35,032 bases of DNA from Candidatus Peribacteria bacterium (GCA_023245935.1 JAHFJM010000006.1:1-35032), one strand, 5' to 3'. Counted from the stretch's first letter, positions 29,345-35,032 are shown. Numbers and translations: made by a program. Notes: generated by a model not told the origin, from the letters alone.

Positions 29345-30068
29345 GTTTTTTCTTGAGATCCTCCTTGTAGTTCTCTAGTTCGGCCTTTGCTTCCGGCGGC
29401 AAGGAAGCCCACGCGGTCTTGAGCTCCTCGAGGTTCTGCGCTGCATCGAGCTTTTCAATACACTTCTGTTTGTCGTACATCACCGTAGCAACCGCAGGCT
29501 TGCGATCCCGCTCAAGTTCTTCTTCAACATAGCTCTGCGAGAGCTCCTCCGGACACGCCTTGCGAAGCGCGTGCATCTCGGCGACTTTAGAGATCATCGT
29601 GCGCGGCTTGGTATCCCATAAAGACGGCTTATATTCGTTGTTATAAGTCTTGCCGGCGCGGTAATACTCATCGAAGTAAACACGAGCGGTGAACTCTCCG
29701 ATGTCCTCTCCGATCCTGCGCTTCACCATGACCGTGCAGGACACGATCTTTTCCTTACCTTCTACCGTCGTCACTTCGAACTCCGGCGCCATCGTACCGA
29801 TAATGCCGCTTCGCATCCCGATCTTTCGAGAGTGGTCGATCGAAGTCACGAGAGAGTATCCGGATCCGTAAGGGATCGCATAGATATTCTTCTCGAGAAA
29901 GTCCTTAAACGTAAACCCTCGGATCATGCCTTCGGTGATCGCCTGCGGCATCACCTCCTGCGATAATCCTTTAAACGTCGTCGCAAGGAGCATCTTCACT
30001 GCTTCCTTATTCGCGAGCTCCACCGTCACCTCCTTCTGTATCTCGACCAGTGACCTTGATTGAGTCAT
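29322..30068 (-). CDS. recT: RecT-family single-strand annealing protein
   Basis: The 248-residue protein matches the RecT/Bet pattern: FLEKNIYAIPYGSGYSLVTSIDHSRKIG near residue 58, CTVMVKRRIGEDIGEFTARVYFDEYY near 112, and the conserved core LWDTKPRTMISKVAEMHALRKACPEELSQSY near 150. It coats and anneals single-stranded DNA in partnership with the neighbouring YqaJ nuclease. The C-terminal 55 residues are acidic and charged and may contact host SSB or the exonuclease. The leader is A-rich with no SD and follows a hairpin. Confidence 0.9.
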   Translation of the reverse strand: MTQSRSLVEIQKEVTVELANKEAVKMLLATTFKGLSQEVMPQAITEGMIRGFTFKDFLEKNIYAIPYGSGYSLVTSIDHSRKIGMRSGIIGTMAPEFEVTTVEGKEKIVSCTVMVKRRIGEDIGEFTARVYFDEYYRAGKTYNNEYKPSLWDTKPRTMISKVAEMHALRKACPEELSQSYVEEELERDRKPAVATVMYDKQKCIEKLDAAQNLEELKTAWASLPPEAKAELENYKEDLKKKHESREVR

Positions 30069-30106
30069 TGTATGTGTTATGATTTTTATGCTTTTTACCT
30101 CTGCCT

Positions 30107-30133
30107 AGAAGCGCTCCTCGATCGGGCGCTTCT
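30107..30133. other. Hairpin upstream of the recT gene (T-tract on the plus side)
   Basis: AGAAGCGC (30107-30114) pairs with GCGCTTCT (30126-30133). On the plus strand a TTTTTATTTT tract follows, so it would end plus-strand (antisense) transcription. On the minus strand it is a plain leader hairpin. Confidence 0.4.
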
Positions 30134-30135
30134 TT

Positions 30136-30342
30136 TTATTTTGTCTTAATCCCATTCGCCTCGAGGATCTGATAGATCCTGCTGCGTGCCGGCGGCTGAA
30201 AGCCTTCGCGCTTTAGGAGCACAAGGATCTCTGTCGGCGAGAACTGCTTGCGAGCCTTATCGATTATGAAGGCGTCGCGGGCGCTTATCTGCTTATCCTT
30301 CGGTGCGCCCTTCATCATCTTGTCTTTCGAGTTTTTAATCAT
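30136..30342 (-). CDS. Small helix-turn-helix DNA-binding protein
   Basis: The start is taken as ATG 30342; a TTG two codons earlier is possible. The 68-residue protein MIKNSKDKMMKGAPKDKQISARDAFIIDKARKQFSPTEILVLLKREGFQPPARSRIYQILEANGIKTK has a basic N-terminal tail. A helix-turn-helix follows in which FSPTEILVLLKREGF and PARSRIYQILEANGI form the two helices, typical of small phage regulators. AAAGGTCG is 17 bases upstream. It is coded just before recT and may regulate the early operon. Confidence 0.65.
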   Translation of the reverse strand: MIKNSKDKMMKGAPKDKQISARDAFIIDKARKQFSPTEILVLLKREGFQPPARSRIYQILEANGIKTK

Positions 30343-30910
30343 GTGCAATTTTATTCATGCGACCTTTTTTATAGTTTATGTCAGTTTGTGTCTTTCGTCT
30401 AGCTGCACGTTTTGGGGATAACTCAATTTCCCATCCGCGAGCTAGGAGTGGTTTTGAATGGACAACGAGTACCACCGGAGAAATGAAGAAATCTAGGCCG
30501 CCTTCGAACTTCGGATCGAGATTTTCCTTGCTCCGGATCCCGAGCTTTTGCTCACGCTTCACGGTATCGAGCACGGAAAGGAGATACGCCCGTGCATCTT
30601 CTTTGGTCGGGAATGTCGAGATGATCCTAAATCCGTTCGGGGTATCCATCGCTTTAATCCCTACCTGTTTTAACCCGACGGCCTGCATAACTCCCCACGA
30701 TAACATCTGTATCGTGTCTTTTTGCTTTCGGATCGCGACGTAGTTTTTTCCGGAATCTCGCTCGTAGCGGTAGGTCTCTACCTCCGGAACCTTAGAATGG
30801 ATCGGACACTTCCGGAGATCTTGGTATCGCCGATCGTAGTCCTGTGAAGTCCATCCCACCCTCGGAGTCAGATCGCCGCAGGTACATTTTTTGTTGCTGA
30901 ATATGCTCAT
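30335..30910 (-). CDS. Phage protein of unknown function
   Basis: The 191-residue protein opens MSIFSNKKCTCGDLTPRVGWTSQDYDRRYQDLRKCPIHSKV, with three cysteines and a His (CTC...CPIH) that may bind zinc. An alpha/beta region follows (TIQMLSWGVMQAVGLKQVGIKAM, FRIISTFPTKEDARAYLLSVLDTV) and then a basic C-terminus (SPKRAARRKTQTDINYKKGRM). The family is not recognised. It overlaps the helix-turn-helix gene by eight bases and the upstream gene by ATGA, so it belongs to the early operon. It carries a copy of AAAGGTCG near its end that serves the next gene. Confidence 0.6.
   Translation of the reverse strand: MSIFSNKKCTCGDLTPRVGWTSQDYDRRYQDLRKCPIHSKVPEVETYRYERDSGKNYVAIRKQKDTIQMLSWGVMQAVGLKQVGIKAMDTPNGFRIISTFPTKEDARAYLLSVLDTVKREQKLGIRSKENLDPKFEGGLDFFISPVVLVVHSKPLLARGWEIELSPKRAARRKTQTDINYKKGRMNKIAHD
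30360..30367 (-). promoter_or_regulatory. AAAGGTCG leader motif
   Basis: Minus-strand AAAGGTCG, 17 bases before the helix-turn-helix ATG at 30342. This is the closest spacing in the set. Confidence 0.45.
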
Positions 30911-31197
30911 GGATTGAATGTTGTATGCGGGTATCGCCGGCCGTTGAAGTAGGCACGCACGAACTCCGCAAGGTTTTTTGCTCCGCCCCTCTGGTTCGTC
31001 TTTAAGATGTGGAAGCGGTTATGGATCGGCCAGAGATCGATCGTGCCGTTGATCCGGAAGTGGTACTCGGTCTTTTGGACGACTCGGTACCCTTCCGATC
31101 GGAGCGCGAGGATCTCGGCCGTCCGGATCGGCAGGCGCTTTAGCCGGCGTTCCCGCTGCGCCTCTTTGTATTCATCGAACTCGATACTCTCGCTCAT
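30907..31197 (-). CDS. Small phage protein of unknown function
   Basis: The 96-residue protein MSESIEFDEYKEAQRERRLKRLPIRTAEILALRSEGYRVVQKTEYHFRINGTIDLWPIHNRFHILKTNQRGG has a charged helical start. It then has the motif YHFRINGTIDLWPIHNRFHIL, which recurs in small phage proteins of unknown role. No metal or catalytic site is certain. It overlaps both neighbours by ATGA-type junctions, so it is translated as part of the chain with the DUF6166-like gene. Confidence 0.6.
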   Translation of the reverse strand: MSESIEFDEYKEAQRERRLKRLPIRTAEILALRSEGYRVVQKTEYHFRINGTIDLWPIHNRFHILKTNQRGGAKNLAEFVRAYFNGRRYPHTTFNP

Positions 31198-31679
31198 AGC
31201 GTGACGAGTTTGGTTAAGATCTTCTTTGTGTTCTCGAGATCGAGTTCGAACGTATCGCGCGGTAACTTGGCGACGACCTCAAACTTAAAGAGCTGATAGA
31301 CCGTAATCGCTTCCGCTTTGGTTAGCCATTTGAGCGCGATCGCAAGCGCAAGCTGCGAGCATCCGGATCCGGCATAGCCCCACTCGAAGCCGTCCGGCGA
31401 ATGATTCACTACTGCAAGCGAGGGTGCGGGATCGAGCCATGAACCGTTATAAAACACTACCGGCCGGCCATCGATCCTCGCTCCGAAGATCTTCCCTATC
31501 TTGTCGTTCCGGAACTGTATGATCGGAACTTGATAACGCTCCTTCCTCTCGTGACTTTTTAATGCGAGCGGGTTGCCGTGATTTATTCCTCGGCACCTGC
31601 AGCGGCAGATCGGATTTTTAGCTCGAGCGCATCTATCCGTCCACCCGCGGCCGCACTCTACTTTCTTCTCATCTGTCAT
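31194..31679 (-). CDS. DUF6166-like phage protein with Cys-rich N-terminus
   Basis: The 161-residue protein has an N-terminal cysteine cluster (ECGRGWTDRCARAKNPICRCRCRGINHGNP) able to bind metal. The DUF6166-type domain follows: RIDGRPVVFYNGSWLDPAPSLAVVNHSPDGFEWGYAGSGCSQLALAIAL. The NHSPDGFEWGYAGSG core is a strong family marker. Such proteins are widespread in phages and plasmids with no known activity. It is in the early operon. The combination of the Cys cluster with the DUF domain in one protein is seen in phage relatives. Confidence 0.8.
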   Translation of the reverse strand: MTDEKKVECGRGWTDRCARAKNPICRCRCRGINHGNPLALKSHERKERYQVPIIQFRNDKIGKIFGARIDGRPVVFYNGSWLDPAPSLAVVNHSPDGFEWGYAGSGCSQLALAIALKWLTKAEAITVYQLFKFEVVAKLPRDTFELDLENTKKILTKLVTL

Positions 31680-31709
31680 GGTTTTTGTTTGTGTAATGGT
31701 ATCGACGTT

Positions 31710-31853
31710 TTAGCTCAATGTAGGCTCGTCCACTCCGTAAAGCAAGATATGCTGATCGATCGGATCCTGCTCGACTTCGAAGAAACTCTCCGGATCTCGG
31801 AGTCCTCCGAGGTTCCAGTTCATCCAGTTTATAATGCGTTTGATTTTGTTCAC
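31710..31853 (-). CDS. 47-residue phage protein, GTG start
   Basis: The GTG at 31853 overlaps the preceding TGA (GTGA) and the frame ends at TAA 31710. The protein VNKIKRIINWMNWNLGGLRDPESFFEVEQDPIDQHILLYGVDEPTLS has a basic aromatic start and an acidic remainder, with no recognised family. The tight stop/start overlap on its 5' side supports it despite the non-ATG start. A 30-base leader with the near-motif AAACGTCG separates it from the next gene. Confidence 0.5.
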   Translation of the reverse strand: MNKIKRIINWMNWNLGGLRDPESFFEVEQDPIDQHILLYGVDEPTLS

Positions 31854-32008
31854 TTTATTTTTTTACTTTTCTTTTTTATTTCCTCCTGCTTCGCTGCGAC
31901 ATAGCGAGTTAGGAGATCTTCGAGCTCCGCTGGTTTAAGGATCCGGCGGAGGTATTTAATCATGATCGTGTGCTGCGGGATCGTATCGGACTTCCACTTG
32001 TTGCTCAT
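31850..32008 (-). CDS. 52-residue basic phage protein
   Basis: The start is at ATG 32008, overlapping the preceding TGA (ATGA); an earlier in-frame codon at 32056 would cut into that gene. The protein MSNKWKSDTIPQHTIMIKYLRRILKPAELEDLLTRYVAAKQEEIKKKSKKIK has a mixed first half and a helical, lysine-rich C-terminus that may bind nucleic acid. The family is unknown. It is part of a chain of three tiny overlapping genes downstream of the early promoter. Confidence 0.5.
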   Translation of the reverse strand: MSNKWKSDTIPQHTIMIKYLRRILKPAELEDLLTRYVAAKQEEIKKKSKKIK

Positions 32009-32178
32009 ATCTTTTTGAAGTGGATCGTACCTTCTTTGAGTGGCCGGCCTTTCCAATGTTCACGCCTCCACCTCTCGACTGCTCGTTTCACTGCGAGCTC
32101 GGCCTTTGATCCCTTGCCGGTTGTCTCGTAGTGCTTCGGGTACGGATCATTGATCGTGATCCGGATGAAATAGTTCAC
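32005..32178 (-). CDS. 57-residue phage protein, GTG start
   Basis: The frame runs from GTG 32178 to TGA 32005. The protein VNYFIRITINDPYPKHYETTGKGSKAELAVKRAVERWRREHWKGRPLKEGTIHFKKI has a strand-helix-strand appearance with many basic residues, compatible with a small nucleic-acid-binding fold. No family is recognised. It has no SD and an AT-rich leader (AAAAATATACC), and it overlaps the next gene by ATGA. Confidence 0.5.
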   Translation of the reverse strand: MNYFIRITINDPYPKHYETTGKGSKAELAVKRAVERWRREHWKGRPLKEGTIHFKKI

Positions 32179-32207
32179 GGTATATTTTTGTTTTTATTTT
32201 TTGTCGA

Positions 32208-32525
32208 CTATCTGATCTGTCTCACGTTGCATAGAAGAACATCTCCCACGATCGTACCGTCGTTGTTGTGCGGGTAGATCTCGATCGGATACCACTCGCG
32301 CCAGATCTTCGAAGCTGCCTCATTCACCGGCGACCCATCGAGCTTTCCGTTATCGTTCACGACCATGCAACGCTTCGAACCTTTTCTATGAGATCCCACG
32401 CCGCGGTTCACTTGGATGTCGATCGTGCCACCTACCAGAGTGCGAAGCTCGTTTAGCGTAAACTTCTTGCCGTCCACCGGAAGGATCTCTTGCTCCGTGC
32501 CGTCCGCTTTTAAGTATTTAGCCAT
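32208..32525 (-). CDS. DUF3846-like protein, first gene of the early operon
   Basis: The true start is ATG 32525 (MAKYLKADGTEQEILP). An earlier in-frame ATG at 32564 sits inside the -10 element and cannot be used. The 105-residue protein has features of DUF3846-like phage proteins: GKKFTLNELRTLVGGTIDI, MVVNDNGKLDGSPVNEAASKIW and GTIVGDVLLCNV. These small alpha/beta proteins are frequent near phage early promoters and have unknown function. AAAGGTCG is 20 bases upstream and lies almost at the predicted 5' end of the mRNA. Confidence 0.75.
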   Translation of the reverse strand: MAKYLKADGTEQEILPVDGKKFTLNELRTLVGGTIDIQVNRGVGSHRKGSKRCMVVNDNGKLDGSPVNEAASKIWREWYPIEIYPHNNDGTIVGDVLLCNVRQIR

Positions 32526-32545
32526 GATGATTATGTTTTTGCGTT

Positions 32546-32553
32546 CGACCTTT
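32546..32553 (-). promoter_or_regulatory. AAAGGTCG leader motif near the early transcript 5' end
   Basis: Minus-strand AAAGGTCG, 20 bases before ATG 32525. With the -10 at 32563-32568, transcription should start a few bases before this motif, so here it acts in RNA or just downstream of the start site and not as part of the promoter. Confidence 0.5.
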
Positions 32554-32562
32554 AATATCTCC

Positions 32563-32592
32563 ATTATACCTTGCCTGTCTAACTTGTGTCAA
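32563..32592 (-). promoter_or_regulatory. Consensus sigma70 promoter TTGACA-N18-TATAAT
   Basis: On the minus strand the -35 TTGACA (32587-32592) and -10 TATAAT (32563-32568) are both perfect consensus with an 18-base spacer. It drives the early operon and is the strongest promoter seen in the window. Confidence 0.85.
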
Positions 32593-32595
32593 TTT

Positions 32596-32623
32596 GCGTC
32601 AGTACCCCTAATGTGGATAACTC
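32596..32623 (-). repeat. 28-bp element shared with the lysis region
   Basis: On the minus strand GAGTTATCCAC is followed, after a short variable part, by TACTGACGC. The same layout is present at 33279-33306 with 24 of 28 bases identical. It ends three bases from the -35 of the early promoter and contains a consensus DnaA box TTATCCACA. Confidence 0.65.
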
Positions 32624-32625
32624 GG

Positions 32626-32661
32626 CCGACCACTCCCCTCCCCTACTACCGACCACTCCCC
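32626..32661. repeat. Direct repeat CCGACCACTCCCC upstream of the early promoter
   Basis: The 13-base unit occurs at 32626-32638 and 32649-32661, 23 bases apart and roughly two DNA turns. Its position just upstream of the shared element suggests an operator or activator site. Confidence 0.5.
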
Positions 32662-32686
32662 CGCCTAGAAAACCCTGAAAAAGCGA

Positions 32687-32710
32687 CCCCTCTCCGGTAG
32701 GGGAGAGGGG
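32687..32710 (-). terminator. Intrinsic terminator of the lysis operon
   Basis: CCCCTCTCC (32687-32695) pairs with GGAGAGGGG (32702-32710) around a 6-base loop. On the minus strand the stem is followed by TCGCTTTTT. It lies 40 bases after the lytic transglycosylase stop and upstream of the early promoter, insulating the two units. Confidence 0.8.
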
Positions 32711-32749
32711 ATAGTACCGCTATAGGCTCGCTACATCCATATATGGACT

Positions 32750-33259
32750 TTAGCGAGGCGTTTGTCCTCCGGATGCCTCGTAGGGTGCTAGAAACAGATC
32801 GAGCTCCTTGAGGCGTTTTTCGACAAGTTCCGCATAGGCAAAGTTCGGCTTGGCGGGCGAATTGTATCGTGCGATCGCGAGCTTGCGATCTGTGCGGTAG
32901 CCGTATCGTATTAGACGATTAACCACCCACGCTGCCTCCTGCTCCGGATCTCCGATGAGATCCTTTGCTTCCGGATTAGCGCAGAGATTGATATGAAACC
33001 ATCCTCTGCTGCAGCCACTATCACCAACCTTAGCTTTCCCGAGAGAGCTCTCTTGTGCGCTGATCGCGAGAAGATCTTCCTCGGGAATGTTATTAAGTCT
33101 TGCGACTGTGCGGATCTTATCTATCGGGCTTTGCGGTGTTGCCGGATCCTTCCGGATCTCGATCGCGACTGTCCTAGTTGTACAGAACAGGATCCCGATC
33201 GCTGCGGCAATCACTGCGATAGCTATGAGGATCTTTACGACCCTCGATTTCATACTCAT
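32750..33259 (-). CDS. Membrane-anchored lytic transglycosylase-like protein
   Basis: The 169-residue protein starts with a membrane anchor (VVKILIAIAVIAAAIGILFC, residues 8-26, not a canonical lipobox). It then has an SLT-type lysozyme-like domain with the catalytic Glu near residue 70 (LLAISAQESSLG), the substrate-binding GWFHINL at about 86 and a late YNSPAKPNFAYAELV. Such enzymes cleave the glycan strands of peptidoglycan. Together with the upstream peptidase fusion and holin it completes a lysis set; alternatively it could act in DNA entry if carried in the virion. The start is at ATG 33259 or 33253. Confidence 0.8.
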   Translation of the reverse strand: MSMKSRVVKILIAIAVIAAAIGILFCTTRTVAIEIRKDPATPQSPIDKIRTVARLNNIPEEDLLAISAQESSLGKAKVGDSGCSRGWFHINLCANPEAKDLIGDPEQEAAWVVNRLIRYGYRTDRKLAIARYNSPAKPNFAYAELVEKRLKELDLFLAPYEASGGQTPR

Positions 33260-33268
33260 ACGCTCAAT

Positions 33269-33274
33269 TTTATA
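33269..33274 (-). promoter_or_regulatory. Candidate -10 (TATAAA) before the lytic transglycosylase gene
   Basis: TATAAA lies 20 bases from the GAGTTATCCACT box (33295-33306), almost the same spacing as at the late promoter (21 bases). No clear -35 is present. This is weak by itself. Confidence 0.3.
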
Positions 33275-33278
33275 ACGA

Positions 33279-33306
33279 GCGTCAGTATGCGTAAAGTGGA
33301 TAACTC
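33279..33306 (-). repeat. 28-bp element, second copy
   Basis: Second copy of the element at 32596-32623, with the same outer blocks (GAGTTATCCAC and TACTGACGC) and identical spacing. It lies between the holin and lytic transglycosylase genes and upstream of a TATAAA. Its left-hand block overlaps the last codons of the holin gene by two bases. Confidence 0.65.
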
Positions 33307-33538
33307 AAGCGGCCGCTTCCGCTCTTTTGGCGGTTAGGCCGGTGTTTATCCACTTAGAGATCTCGCCGAGCACGAGCCCGATTAGAACCGTGAGCTGCGG
33401 CGAAAGCTGAAACTGCGTAAGGTTATCGATTGCGAACTGCACGATCAGTGCGGCAAGCATCATTACCGCCCTCCACAAGAAGGACTGTATGCGCTTCCAG
33501 AGCTGATCTATGAGCTGCTTTTTTGCTTCTGGTGTCAT
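33305..33538 (-). CDS. Holin-like two-span membrane protein
   Basis: The 77-residue protein has two hydrophobic segments (RAVMMLAALIVQFAIDNL at about 23-40 and LTVLIGLVLGEISKWINTGL at about 49-68) joined by a short loop, with charged ends. This is the layout of a class II-like holin that permeabilises the inner membrane at lysis. The start overlaps the peptidase stop (ATGA). The segment GLVLGEISKWINTG resembles small membrane proteins coded beside endolysins. The call is by topology and position. Confidence 0.7.
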   Translation of the reverse strand: MTPEAKKQLIDQLWKRIQSFLWRAVMMLAALIVQFAIDNLTQFQLSPQLTVLIGLVLGEISKWINTGLTAKRAEAAA

Positions 33539-34668
33539 GGTTTAAAAAGTTCGTTTAACTTTACTCTGGTTTTAGCTCCTGCGCGTCGACCATTCACGAT
33601 AAGGAGCTCGGCGAGTGAGGCGACCTTGTACCGTGACTGGAACTCTCTCACCGCCTTCTGTGTAACCGATCCGTAATATCCGAGTTGTTTCTCATCGAGG
33701 AGCTGCTTGTAGAGATCCTTCGAAAACTCTCCATCGATCATGAGCGCCGTCTGCAACGCCTCTACCTCTGTGCCGCGCTGTCCGGACTCGAGATCTGTAT
33801 TAAACACATGCCGGAAAGTCTCCGCGCTCGGGAGCTTCTGCACCACCTCGAGATAGTTATTCGGCAGATCGATCGCGCCCCATGCTTCGACAAGGAAGTT
33901 TTTATAGTCGTCATACCAGAACCACCCGCGGCCGGCTTGCGCCCATGCGTTACTCCAAGAGTTTATGAAATATATCTTTAGCCTGCTGTCGCCCACGACT
34001 TCATACTCATCCGGAAAGATCGCATGACCGGAAACTACCGACGCCGGTGGCCGCAGCGGAAGGATCACGGCGGGATCGTAGGATCCTAAACCATTCCGAT
34101 CAGTCCACCATTCCTTGCCGAGCTGCACGCCGAGGAGTAATCCGTTTCCTTCGTAGATGCCCTGCATGAGCTGTTCGGCCGAGATCTTCATAAAGGATCC
34201 TACCTGTGCGTAACTCGCAATCTTATATTTCTTTGCGAGCTCGTATGCCTGCGCGGGGATCTTCGAAAGATCGATATACTCCGCGTGCGAGAGATCCGTG
34301 TCATTCGTGTATTCGGGGATCTCCGGAGGAGCTCCGAACTTCTGTAGGATCTTCACGCCGTTGCGGTAGTACGTTCCTTCGGCCGGCAGGCCATCATCCG
34401 CTTTCGAAAGCGCGTAGACGAAACGCGGATTGATTGGGATGATCGAAGCGGTCTCAATATATTCCTGCTCCTGCTTTTTCTTTCCGCCGGCGTGTCCTAC
34501 GCACGCGCCGATCTTCTTCTGGTTCCAGATCGGCAGCGCGGCCGTATTCGCCCTAAACTTACTAGGCAGGCTCGCGGCCGCGGCGGATCCTAGAACTGCC
34601 TCGGCCGGAATGTCGCGATAGTCCGGAACCGACTGAATACCTCCTAAAGAAATGTTTGGTGTGTTCAT
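33535..34668 (-). CDS. Papain-type cysteine peptidase fused to a peptidoglycan-binding domain
   Basis: The likely start is ATG 34668, two bases after the upstream stop; an ATG three codons earlier is possible. The peptidase is C1A-like. Numbered from that earlier ATG, Gln53 and Cys59 lie in NQKKIGACVGHA, a catalytic His in VVSGHAIFPDEYEVVGD near 220, and Asn in YFINSWSNAWAQAGRGWFWYDDY near 245. The order Gln-Cys-His-Asn is complete. The C-terminal 100 residues form a PG_binding_1-like domain (GQRGTEVEALQTALMIDGEFSK, VTQKAVREFQSRY). It lies directly before the holin, so it is a candidate endolysin or lysis-associated peptidase; a virion role is the alternative. Confidence 0.82.
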   Translation of the reverse strand: MNTPNISLGGIQSVPDYRDIPAEAVLGSAAAASLPSKFRANTAALPIWNQKKIGACVGHAGGKKKQEQEYIETASIIPINPRFVYALSKADDGLPAEGTYYRNGVKILQKFGAPPEIPEYTNDTDLSHAEYIDLSKIPAQAYELAKKYKIASYAQVGSFMKISAEQLMQGIYEGNGLLLGVQLGKEWWTDRNGLGSYDPAVILPLRPPASVVSGHAIFPDEYEVVGDSRLKIYFINSWSNAWAQAGRGWFWYDDYKNFLVEAWGAIDLPNNYLEVVQKLPSAETFRHVFNTDLESGQRGTEVEALQTALMIDGEFSKDLYKQLLDEKQLGYYGSVTQKAVREFQSRYKVASLAELLIVNGRRAGAKTRVKLNELFKP

Positions 34669-34669
34669 A

Positions 34670-35032
34670 TTATGCATGTACTTTTAATCCGTTTCCGATC
34701 TTGTTATTAAGCGCTTCCAAGAAGTCGCGCACCTGCTTCAATGTTTCCTCGAGCTCGGGGTTCCGGTTTGAAATGATCCGGAGGTACTGTTCGAGTAGCG
34801 CGTCTTTGTGCTTGTTCACTTCCTCGAGCTTGGCGATCTTGATCTCGTTTTCGTGATGCATCTTCCGCATATCCTCGAGCTCTTTCTGGAAAGCGTCTGC
34901 ACGTTTTGAAAGAAGATCGATCGTAGAGTTCGCGGTCGATAGAGCATCGGACTCTTTTTTGCTGCGGCCGTTCCGCCACTGCCCGATCGCGAATATCACC
35001 CCTCCGATCGCGATGCAGATATTGATAGTGAT
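34670..35032 (-). CDS. Membrane-anchored coiled-coil protein, N-terminus beyond window
   Basis: The frame is open to the right edge, so the gene is partial. A GTG at 34999 is only an internal codon. The visible start ITINICIAIGGVIFAIGQW is a membrane span, followed by RNGRSKKESDALSTANSTIDLLSKRADAFQKELEDMRKMHHENEIKIAKLEEVNKHKDALLEQYLRI, a coiled coil, and then a short tail. Membrane-anchored coiled coils next to holin and lysin genes are often spanin-like or holin partners. The stop is followed two bases later by the peptidase start, so the two are likely coupled. Confidence 0.65.
   Translation of the reverse strand: MTINICIAIGGVIFAIGQWRNGRSKKESDALSTANSTIDLLSKRADAFQKELEDMRKMHHENEIKIAKLEEVNKHKDALLEQYLRIISNRNPELEETLKQVRDFLEALNNKIGNGLKVHA

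Noticed and set aside
32526-32564. ATG at 32564 as the start of the first early gene
   Set aside because: It lies inside the TATAAT -10 element, so it is not transcribed from this promoter. ATG 32525 gives the family-like N-terminus.
1-35032. Alternative genetic code with reassigned TGA
   Set aside because: TGA ends many genes in overlapping ATGA junctions, for example at 3351 and 17152. The standard bacterial code fits.
1-35032. tRNA genes, integrase or attachment site
   Set aside because: I saw no cloverleaf-like sequence, recombinase motif or attachment-like repeat in either strand.

Overview
The window reads as the near-complete genome of a tailed, siphovirus-type double-stranded DNA phage. 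It is cut inside a tail-fibre gene at the left edge and inside a membrane coiled-coil gene at the right edge. Every convincing gene lies on the minus strand, so the map runs from right to left. Many neighbouring genes overlap by ATGA, GTGA or TGATG. TGA is used as a stop, so the code is standard. I see no integrase, excisionase, DNA polymerase, primase or tRNA. This suggests a virulent phage that leans on host replication, or that any lysogeny genes lie outside the window. The host cannot be named. Promoters look like ordinary sigma70 (TTGACA-N18-TATAAT, TTGTCA-N17-TATAAA, extended TGnTATAAT). In contrast, nearly all starts lack a Shine-Dalgarno sequence and sit behind A-rich leaders, which points to a host lineage that initiates translation without SD pairing.

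Region by region, in transcription order: (1) 35.0-32.7 kb is a lysis cassette: a membrane coiled-coil protein, a papain-type peptidase fused to a peptidoglycan-binding domain, a holin-like protein and a membrane-anchored lytic transglycosylase, closed by an intrinsic terminator. (2) 32.7-32.56 kb is the early control region, with a consensus promoter, direct repeats and a DnaA-box-containing element shared with the lysis region. (3) 32.5-16.3 kb is the early and packaging operon. It holds small DUF genes, RecT, a YqaJ exonuclease and an accessory coiled-coil protein, a ribbon-helix-helix protein, a replication initiator carrying iterons inside its own gene, a block of membrane microproteins, a RusA resolvase, several small zinc proteins, an IF-1-like protein, an HNH endonuclease, a HerA-like ATPase, both terminase subunits and a string of tiny zinc ribbons. 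(4) 16.3-15.9 kb is a compact switch: terminator, promoter, a 33-residue zinc-ribbon gene, terminator, late promoter, and a terminator-like hairpin directly in front of the first late gene. (5) 15.9 kb to the left edge is the late operon: portal-MuF fusion, fibre-like proteins, prohead protease, major capsid protein, connectors, tail tube, frameshifted tail chaperone, short tape measure, hub and collar-type fibre.

The most notable signals concern gene expression. The motif AAAGGTCG recurs 17-42 nt upstream of start codons. Two promoters place TATAAT exactly six bases before an ATG, which predicts leaderless mRNAs. The phage also carries its own IF-1-like factor. Together these suggest a phage adapted to non-SD or leaderless initiation. 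The second strong signal is a lambda-like origin: three near-palindromic iterons with a DnaA-like box, embedded in the replication gene in two different reading frames.
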